Shown: positions 1 through 5,784 of the stretch, one piece after another | How positions within the stretch are numbered: position 1 is the stretch's first letter | How the letters are laid out: each line of letters opens with the position of its first letter | Origin: a bacterium | Lineage (GTDB): Bacteria > Patescibacteria > JAEDAM01 > Absconditabacterales > Absconditicoccaceae | Assembly: GCA_030528665.1 (NCBI GenBank) | Contig: JAUMYK010000020.1 | Location: forward strand, 1 to 5,784 | Reading direction: 5' to 3' | DNA length: 5,784 nucleotides | The notes under the pieces: model-generated | What the model saw: only the letters and a program-made list of their open reading frames with translations | Told to the model about the DNA's origin: nothing | Databases searched by the model: none | Program-made: the position numbers and the translations under genes

Positions 1-447
1 AAAAAAATCCCACCATCACTCTGGCAGGATCGGATGAATAATAATCGACTCTTCATCTTTTGATAAAACAAGAGGTTTTCCGTTTTGCAAAGCCAAAGCC
101 TGCTCAGCTAGATGCTCCAGCTCTTCAAGCTCCTCTACAGAGGGAAGCGGATCTAATAATTTAGTCAGCACTTTTTGGAGTATTGCATCAACCTCTCCAC
201 GAGAGGATAACTGCTGATCCATAGCATAGAGCTCCTGAGCAACCACTTGCTCTTGATATGCTTGTTTACCTAAGATAAACCGAAGCTGAGAAGCTTGTTC
301 CTTTTTAGACCTTGGAAGGGAAAAGCTTGTTTTTATATACCTAGTAGAAGGTACACGTTGATGATTTTTCTTTTTCATAGTTATGTTTTTTTTGACAACT
401 ATAGCCTTTTTGATAGCCAATGTCAAGGAGAAAAATACAGAACACAT
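1..447 (-). CDS. Hypothetical protein downstream of mutL, 3' end off the window
   Basis: I do not recognise this protein. From ATG at 447-445 it reads 149 codons to the window edge without a TAA or TAG. The frame passes one UGA (18-16), read as Gly in ...HPILPE-G-WWDFF, so the gene is cut by the window and does not end at that UGA. This start is chosen because GTGAGG lies 8 bases upstream as a plausible ribosome binding site. The other in-frame ATG, at 378 (MKKKNHQ), has only an A-rich leader. The first ~20 residues are fairly hydrophobic but interrupted by lysines, so they are not a convincing signal peptide. Next comes a basic stretch (about residues 24-55), then a glutamate- and leucine-rich helical stretch (about 55-120) that includes PSVEELEELEHLAEQAL and could form a coiled coil. 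The gene begins 40 bases after the mutL stop on the same strand, so co-transcription is likely. No function is assigned. Confidence 0.7.
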
Positions 448-487
448 AATCAAAACCTCACTTTCTCAAAAACAAAGACCCCCTCCT

Positions 488-2290
488 CTATCTATCAAAT
501 AAACCATCGATCTGCTTTTTCTCCATCTTCACAAAAAACGGCCTCCCATGCTGACAAACAAACATCCCAGGAATCAAACCAAATCCATCCTCTACTAACT
601 GCTTCATCTGGAGATAAGAGAGCTTATGTCCAGCTTTTATAGAGGCTTTACAAGCTTTAGTAGCATATACTCCATCCAAAATATGATCAAAACTAATCTG
701 ATCTAAATAGAGCACATGATTAAGTACCGTAGACATCTGCACAGGATAGGTAACAAAAACCTTTGGCAAAGCATAGATCACCAATACCGTTTCAGAGAGC
801 ATTGCTATCTCAAATCCAAGCTGATTAAGTTGTTCAATTTTACTCTCAAGGTCTGGGATTTGGGTCACCTCAAACTTAAGAGGCTGAAGCAAGGTCTCTG
901 GAGTCAGATTTTGATTCTTTTTCATCTGCTCAAAAGCAATTCTTTCAGCCAAAGCATGCTGATCAATCAAATAGAGTGCAGTATCCGCCTGCAAAATAAT
1001 ATACATATTCCATAATTGTCCAAGTATTTGATACTCCCCTATCTCCTGATGAAAGTAAAATCCATCTCTGCCCTGCTCCTCATCCAAACTCCCAAACTGA
1101 CTAACCTGTAGCTCCTCTCCAGGCACAAAAAGCCCAGAAGAACCTAGCTTCTCTTGAGAAAAGGAAGCCCTTGGTATCTGAGACAAAAAAGCAGAAAAAT
1201 CTGGCTTTTCATCCCTTTTTTCTCCCCCCTCAAAAGTGCCTTGAACCTGAGAAGCCATAGCAGGAACTTTTGCAAAAAATTCACTCCCTACCTGACCAAT
1301 CTTGTGATTTCAAAGCAAAGTACTAATGCTATGATACACTGTTTTATATACCAGTTGAGAATCCATAAATTTCACCTGCAATTTAGAAGGATGTACATTG
1401 ACATCTACTTCATCAGCAGCGATCTCACACATCAAAACGACCAAGGGATATTCTCATGGGGTAATCTGCCTTGCATAGGCATCCATAATGGCTTTTTTGA
1501 TAACTTTATCGTGAACAGGACGCGCATTAACATAAATTTTGATATTCTCAGCTGAGCCAAAACGAACTGTAGAATCTGAGACAATGCCTTGCAACTCAAG
1601 ACTTCCTTCTTTATAAGCAAGAGGGATAAGTTTTTCTCACCAATCTTTTTTAAAAAGATCTAAAATTCTGGTCTGAAGATCGCGAGCAGGTTTGAGATCA
1701 AAAGTAATTTTATCATTCTTTTTCAAGATAAACGCCTTATCATAATGGTATAAAGCCACATCAACAAAATAATTATAACAATAATAAAATTCAGTCTGTG
1801 CTGATTTAAGAAACTTCAACCTTGCTGGAACATTGTAAAACAAATCCTCTACAGAAATCACTGTCCCATGAGAAAAAGGAACAGGAACATGCTGCATGAG
1901 CTGCTCACCTCCCCTTTTGATCAATTTGGTACCAATTTCTGCATATTTTGTCTTAGTCAAAACAGTAATCTTACTCACCTCAGCAATACTTGCCAATGCC
2001 TCTCCACGAAAACCATAACTCTCCAAACTCAATAAATCCTGCTCACTTTCAATTTTAGAGGTTGCATACCTTTCAAGCAATAATTCCATATCAGAAAGCT
2101 CAATACCAGTTCCATCATCTTCAACAGACAAAAAACTCTTTCCTCCATCATTGATCGTAATAGTCAATGCCCTTGCTCCAGCATCTAAGGCATTTTCCAC
2201 AAGCTCTTTCAGTAAAGAGGCTGGTCTTTGCACCACCTCTCCAGCCTTTAATCTATTAATTACATAATCAGGAAGCTTATGAATAGCCAT
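488..2290 (-). CDS. mutL: DNA mismatch repair protein MutL (endonuclease type), three in-frame UGA=Gly codons
   Basis: MutL is the GHKL ATPase that links mismatch recognition by MutS to strand incision. With UGA as Gly this is one 600-aa protein ending at TAG, a normal MutL length. ATPase motifs sit at the family positions: GEVVQRP (17-23), ELVENALDAG with E29 and N33, EDDGTGI (57-63), ATSKI (76-80), GFRGEAL (93-99) and DLFYNVPAR (149-157). The transducer domain carries DVNVHPSK from residue 297. A low-complexity linker (about 325-405) leads to the dimerisation/nuclease domain with DQHALAERIAFE (443-454), fitting DQHA(X)2E(X)4E, then ACKASIKAG (from 546) and CQHGRP (579-584). These are the metal-site motifs of nicking MutLs, which E. 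coli MutL lacks. UGA codons are at residues 218, 279 and 327; the one at 279 precedes EYPLVVL, where B. subtilis MutL has Gly in IGRHP. The start at 2290 aligns residue for residue with E. coli MutL, and GAGATG lies 5 bases upstream. An in-frame ATG at 2341 would add 17 residues but lacks a ribosome binding site. No mutS is in view. Confidence 0.95.
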
Positions 2291-2329
2291 ACCCACATCT
2301 CTAGAAAAAAAATAAAAATCTGATTGCTC

Positions 2330-2360
2330 TTGCTTTTTCATCGCAAAAATTCAATATAGT
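2330..2360 (+). promoter_or_regulatory. Weak candidate promoter for the plus-strand gene pair
   Basis: TATAGT (2355-2360) could be a -10 box for the gene starting at 2400. The best upstream -35-like match is TTGCTT (2330-2335), with a rather long 19-base spacer. It would overlap the mutL promoter in the divergent spacer. The support is only a loose consensus match plus the need for a promoter between divergent genes. Confidence 0.2.
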
Positions 2361-2389
2361 ATATATACAGACTTAATCTTTATTATCAA
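2353..2389 (-). promoter_or_regulatory. Putative sigma70-type promoter for mutL
   Basis: On the minus strand TTGATA (2389-2384) resembles a -35 box. It is followed 16 or 18 bases later by TATATA (2367-2362 or 2365-2360) as a -10 box. Transcription would begin near 2353, leaving a leader of about 60 bases before the mutL ATG at 2290; this also argues against the ATG at 2341. The region is AT-rich and such matches are easy to find by chance, so this is a candidate only. Confidence 0.35.
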
Positions 2390-2399
2390 GCTCTTATTG

Positions 2400-2798
2400 A
2401 TGATTAGCACCTTCAAAGACTACCTCAAACACTACGGAACCCTGAGCAAACGATGACTCCTCATAGTCAATATCTTTCTGATGCTCGTAGCCATCCAAAC
2501 CTATGTCAACTACACCACCATCATCGAAAATACAGCCATTGTCCAGGCACAAACCCAGAAAGTCAGAGATGAAATCAGCTATTTCAACAATTTTCAACTC
2601 AAATACCTCAACTCTGACCACGCCAAAAAACTCCTCGCCCACGAAAACAATCTCCTCACTCCCAACGAAGCAGTCATCGCATTCAAGATCGCAGAGATTC
2701 AGGCACAAGAACTCCTCCCTGCACAAGAGTTGCTCCAGCTTTCCCCTCGAGAAGAATGGCTCATCTTTTTCTGAGACAAACTAGGAACATCCTCATAA
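2400..2798 (+). CDS. Small single-pass membrane protein, FtsB/DivIC-like (septum formation initiator family candidate)
   Basis: A 132-aa protein from ATG 2400 to TAA 2796, reading UGA as Gly at residue 19 (2454-2456) and residue 125 (2772-2774). Residues 1-18 are short and basic (ends LSKR). Residues 19-36 form one transmembrane helix (GLLIVNIFLMLVAIQTYV). Residues 37-70 are helical and polar (QAQTQKVRDEI), consistent with an extracytoplasmic coiled coil. Residues 71-95 include AKKLLAHENNLLTPNEAVIAF, which resembles the 'AR..LG.VKPGE.V..F' segment after the coiled coil in FtsB and DivIC. A helical tail follows. Length, topology and that segment fit the divisome FtsB/DivIC group, which works with FtsL and FtsQ at the septum, but this rests on pattern similarity only. 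Under the standard code the first UGA removes the N-terminus and half of the membrane helix. No clear Shine-Dalgarno sequence precedes the ATG. The next gene starts 42 bases downstream, with no terminator between. It could instead be another small coiled-coil membrane protein. Confidence 0.75.
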
Positions 2799-2840
2799 TT
2801 CAGACTTTTCAAACTTTTTTACCGCTTCTCCTATGATACC

Positions 2841-5784
2841 ATGCATCTTCAGCGCCTCATTATCCAATGCAAATGGAGCATATGCTTATTGATACTACTC
2901 TTCTTCGGATTTAGCACGAGCTTTGCCCAAATTACTACTCCTCAGCTCTTGACCAAAGAGGAATTTTTTACCCAACTCTCCCATATGGGTATCGACACCT
3001 CGCTCCTCACAAGCAAAGACAAACTCTCGCGTTATGAACTTACCAGACTCCTCAATGCCGTAGAATGTCAAGACTGTATCCTCCCCCACCGCCATATGCG
3101 TGAAAACTACTCTTCAGCATTTTGGTCAGAATTTGTACAACTTCCTGGCAAGGATTTTAGAGACATCTTGTTTGAGTCTGCCTATCATCATCAGACCAAT
3201 TATTACTACTGCGTCGCCTCTGTCGGAGCCAAAAACTATATGAAAGGATACCCTCTTGCGACCAGTCCCATCTGTGGAGGAAATTTTTGTGGGACAAGAA
3301 CCATTACCAAAGCTGAGTTTTACCAAACCCTCGTCAATCTCCTCGCTCCCAATATCGCCCCAAAATACCAGATCCACCGAGGCGATATCCGCAACTGGCT
3401 CAACAAAGTAGGACGCTCAAGTTATGAATATAAAACTTTTGATAACCGAGAAATCGAAAAGATTCAAAAAGCCTGATCTCATCAGCTTCCTGCGAAAGAT
3501 GCAAAAGAATTCGCACTCTACCTCAAATATTGTACCTTCAATCCTGCACAATGTGGATTTAGAGGGTTTGACAATATCCAAAGAGGAGTATGGCCACTCG
3601 CACAAATCAATATTTTGATCCAAGAAGGCATTATCACAGAAGAAGAATACAAAGCTATCGCAAAACCTATCACTCCTCAAGAAGCACTCGATAAACTCTA
3701 TCAAGTCTACCTCCTCCATACCCAATGTCGTTTTGATACCGACTATGATTGTGATGGTATCAAAAATCATCAAGATAACTGCGAATACAGCTACAATCCA
3801 AGCCAAGCTGATTTGGATAACGATGGCATCGGCGATAGCTGTGATAGTGATATTGATGGCGATGGACAAAGCAACCCTCTCTGACTCGTAGATGAAACCT
3901 GAAATATCAATTTTGGAATCCTTCAAAACGAAAAGTCTCAAGATCAGACTCCACTAGGCGATCTCCAACAAGATCAGTATTTTTTCCTTCTAATCGATGA
4001 AATAACAGATCGTATCCCAGCTCCAGTCCAGTTCCGCATCGCCTCCGCCCAAGCCCCAAAAGCTGTAGAATGGGATTTTGGGAATCTGCAAACTGGAAAA
4101 GGCATCAGCACCCAGCACCATTACCACCACCCTGGAAAATACACCATCAGAGCAAAAATCACCCAAGAAAATGGAGAAACCCGTCTCCTCTCAACGCAAA
4201 TCTTCATCTGAGAAAATCAAGAGAGCCATTACGCACTTGGCATCACTCAGCTCGAAATCAGAGATCAAATCGCCCATCTTCGTGCTAAAAGCAATGGAAA
4301 ACTTGATAGATTTGAGCGAAATAATAGCGCCAATGCAAGTAGCAAAAATACCACTACACTCGGCACATTTTCGACCCCACTGGTCAAGGACAAAAGAAAC
4401 AATATCACACTCAAAGCCTATGCTCAGGACCGCCTCGTAGCTATTGCTACCCTAGACATCATCGAGCATCAAGGCAAATGGATCAGTAGTACTATCCAAA
4501 CTCCACAACTCCTCTATCAAAAAGATGAAAAAATCAGACTTACTCCACAGTTTATCTGACTCTCAGCAAAAGACCTCGCTTATACCGAGCGACACCTCGG
4601 CGATGAAAACATTCCACTCAGTACCCAAACTATCAGCACTACGAGCTACACAAACCCTGGACAAAAAATTATCATCCAAAAAAACTTTCTCCCCAACGGT
4701 AAGAGTCTGATCAGTACTAGCTCTATCAAAATTTATGATCCCCTTTACGCTCACTCTTACGCAGCCAACCTCAATTTTTCCAGTCTCCTAGGACACACAC
4801 TCGGTCTCCACATCACCCCAGTCTCTAGCAATAACAACACAGCATCCATCCAGCAAGCAATCATCAATTTCAGCCCACGAGAACAAATCTCAAAATCCCC
4901 AATCTCTGAAGCAGGAAGCACCCTCTATTATGCTCTCGGACAACAAGGCAAACTGCAGATCGAATCAGATTTCTTAATCCTTCCAGGTATCGAACTCCAT
5001 AGTAGCAACCAACTCCGCATCAGCCCTGCCAGCCTCTCTGGACTCAATCTCTCCTTAGATAGCAAAAGCCTTTTCCAAGGACTCAAATGTGATCTCGACA
5101 AAGACAATATTCCAGATATTTATGATGATGATATTGATGGCGATGGCATCAAAAATCTACTCGGCATAGTCACATCAGAGAGAGCAGACTGCCAACTCAT
5201 CCCAGAAGACAATGTCCATCCTCAGCTCTACCGCCAACATATCGGTATCTGTAGCCTCGACAACTGCCCACTCATCGCTAATCCTGACCAAAGTGACCTC
5301 AATCTCAATGGACTCGGCGATGTCTGCGAATCAGGACACTGTGGCAATGGTAGCATCGATCCAGATGAAAGCTGCCTAAGCTGTCCAGAAGATGTGGGAG
5401 AATGTAGCTCTATCTGCGGAGATGGTATCCCTGCTCCAGGTGAAACCTGCAAAAACTGTCCCAAAGACCTTCCAAACTGTAAAACACCACCAAACTGTTG
5501 AGATGGTAATATTGATACCGATGAGGACTGCCTCAACTGCCCTGAAGATGTCGGCACCTGTACTTCAATCTGCGGTGATGGCATCCCTGCTCCAGGTGAA
5601 AACTGCAAAAACTGTCCCAAAGATGTACCAGTGTGTACTCCACAAAAGAAATGTGGCGATGGTATCATCGATGAAGATGAAAGCTGTCTCAACTGTCCTC
5701 AAGATGTCGGCGCCTGTACCTCAATCTGTGGGGACGGAATCCCTGCTCTAGGAGAGACCTGCGAAAATTGTCCTAAAGACCTCC
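2841..5784 (+). CDS. Large secreted modular surface protein (SLH-like, TSP3, PKD, Cys-rich repeats), 3' end off the window
   Basis: One frame stays open for 981 codons if UGA is Gly; the UGAs are at 3474, 3882, 3900, 4209, 4557 and 5499 (first bases). Residues 1-29 are a signal peptide (basic start, hydrophobic ICLLILLFFGF core, likely cleavage after SFA). Residues ~34-79, 105-170 and 240-294 look like three divergent S-layer-homology repeats (SRYELTRLLNA; FRDI...GAKNYMKGYP...ITKAEFYQTLVNLL; LIQEGII...ITPQEALDKL). Residues 299-347 are a thrombospondin type-3 calcium-binding block (DYDCDGIKNHQDNC, DLDNDGIGDSCDSDIDGDG). Residues ~390-457 are a PKD domain (VEWDFG...YHHPGKYTIRAKI), and ~564-634 a second PKD-like domain. 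Residues 750-830 hold another TSP3 block. From residue 834 a cysteine-rich tandem repeat runs to the edge. The inferred role is a cell-surface or S-layer-associated protein, calcium- and disulfide-stabilised, possibly adhesive. No Shine-Dalgarno is visible before ATG 2841, but it is the first ATG after an in-frame TAA (2796) and gives a good signal peptide. The partner or ligand is unknown. Confidence 0.9.
3735..3881 (+). other. Thrombospondin type-3 repeat block 1 (within the surface protein)
   Basis: These bases encode residues 299-347, with alternating Asp at the spacing of TSP3 calcium loops: DTDYDCDGIKN, then DNC, then NPSQADLDNDGIGDSCD, then SDIDGDG. The DNC...NP.Q.D.D.DGIGD.CD signature is characteristic of TSP3 repeats, which bind calcium and act as rigid extracellular spacers. 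A UGA=Gly codon follows immediately (3882-3884). Confidence 0.85.
4008..4211 (+). other. PKD domain (within the surface protein)
   Basis: Residues about 390-457 contain VEWDFGN followed some 20 residues later by HHYHHPGKYTIRAKI and then ENGE. This matches the PKD signature WDFGDG...Y..PG.Y.V.L.V.....G, a beta-sandwich module of extracellular and surface proteins. The domain ends at a UGA=Gly codon (4209-4211). Confidence 0.75.
5088..5330 (+). other. Thrombospondin type-3 repeat block 2 (within the surface protein)
   Basis: Residues 750-830 begin with CDLDKDNIPDIYDDDIDGDGI. After a roughly 45-residue insert they continue with SLDNCPLIANPDQSDLNLNGLGDVCE, the DNCP...NPDQ.D...GLGD.C signature of TSP3. 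The insert between the two halves (about 5163-5250) breaks the regular spacing and matches nothing I recognise. The block leads directly into the cysteine-rich repeats. Confidence 0.8.
5340..5784 (+). repeat. In-frame 156-bp tandem repeat encoding a 52-aa cysteine-rich unit
   Basis: Units begin at 5340, 5496 and 5652, exactly 156 bases apart; the third is cut by the window edge. Each 52-aa unit has eight cysteines and is itself a duplication of two related halves of 25 and 27 residues. Each half follows C-x10-C-x2-C-x6-C: CGDG..D.DE.CLNCPEDVG.C, then CGDGIPAPGE.CKNCPKD.P.C. Cysteines and acidic residues are conserved, while the linkers (KTPPN, TPQKK) differ. The unit resembles the CGDG...GE.C.NCP.D...C repeats of bacterial surface proteins, and disulfide pairing is likely. 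In unit 2 the Gly of CGDG is encoded by UGA (5499-5501), where units 1 and 3 have GGC. Confidence 0.92.

Larger units (their letters stand above)
2291..2399. other. Divergent intergenic spacer between mutL and the membrane protein gene
   Basis: This 109-base AT-rich spacer separates the two divergent starts and must hold the promoters for both directions. It contains the perfect palindrome GTATATATAC at 2359-2368, lying between and overlapping the candidate -10 boxes of both strands. No hairpin terminator or riboswitch-like structure was noticed. Confidence 0.6.

Noticed and set aside
1432..1620. Minus-strand 62-aa open frame
   Set aside because: It lies in a different frame from mutL and overlaps mutL codons for the transducer domain, so it is a shadow.
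488..2341. mutL as a pseudogene or frameshifted gene broken by three stops
   Set aside because: All three breaks are UGA in one unbroken frame. Every MutL motif is intact, and UGA interrupts the neighbouring genes in the same way, so recoding explains it better than decay.
2384..2401. Inverted repeat ATCAA...TTGAT as a terminator or operator
   Set aside because: Five-base arms with an 8-base loop and no T-tract are within chance expectation for AT-rich DNA.
2394..2726. Minus-strand 110-aa open frame opposite the small membrane protein
   Set aside because: The plus-strand frame gives a membrane helix plus coiled coil and a good gene layout. The antisense product is an unlikely acidic, Cys/Gly/Val-rich sequence.
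3417..3941. Minus-strand 174-aa open frame
   Set aside because: It is antisense to the SLH/TSP3 part of the surface gene. Its Ile/Val-rich sequence is the complement of Asp-rich calcium loops.
4070..4440. Two overlapping plus-strand frames (72 and 120 aa)
   Set aside because: Both are out of frame with the long surface gene that carries the recognisable PKD domain here.
5228..5692. Minus-strand 154-aa open frame with apparent repeats
   Set aside because: It is antisense to the Cys-rich repeat. Its periodicity is inherited from the 156-bp repeat, and it has no independent signal.
1..5784. UGA as tryptophan (table 4) or selenocysteine
   Set aside because: UGG is used for Trp in these genes (for example VEWDFG). 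UGA replaces GGC in the repeat and falls at Gly positions. Twelve sites in unrelated genes without an evident SECIS hairpin exclude selenocysteine.
5340..5784. Regular repeats as a CRISPR array
   Set aside because: The repeat is a continuous in-frame 156-bp coding unit without alternating unique spacers.

Overview
The window is about 5.8 kb of bacterial DNA that makes sense only if UGA is read as glycine (translation table 25). That code is known from the candidate phyla Absconditabacteria (SR1) and Gracilibacteria (BD1-5), so the source is most likely an uncultivated member of that branch of the Candidate Phyla Radiation. Under the standard code the window looks like a set of broken fragments. 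With UGA as Gly it resolves into four clean, closely packed genes, with 12 in-frame UGA codons in total and only TAG (488-490) and TAA (2796-2798) as stops. Two sites test the assignment directly. A UGA at 5499-5501 takes the Gly position of a CGDG motif whose neighbouring repeat copies use GGC. A UGA in mutL falls at a conserved Gly just before the DVNVHP motif.

Left half, minus strand (2290 down to 1): mutL, complete at 600 codons with an endonuclease-type C-terminus, is followed 40 bases later by an unrecognised gene that runs off the left edge. They are probably co-transcribed from a promoter in the 109-base divergent spacer (2291-2399).

Right half, plus strand (2400 to 5784): a 132-aa single-pass membrane protein resembling the FtsB/DivIC septum-formation family comes first. 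After 42 bases follows a very large secreted gene, at least 981 codons and open at the right edge. Its product has a signal peptide, SLH-like repeats, a thrombospondin type-3 calcium-binding block, a PKD domain, a probable second PKD-like domain, a second TSP3 block, and a cysteine-rich tail of 52-residue tandem repeats. It is best read as a cell-surface or S-layer-associated, calcium- and disulfide-stabilised protein.

There are no tRNA or rRNA genes, insertion sequences or CRISPR arrays. The two halves have no obvious functional link: mutL is housekeeping DNA repair, while the plus-strand pair belongs to the cell envelope. The main interest is the recoding and the modular surface protein that it hides from standard-code gene callers.
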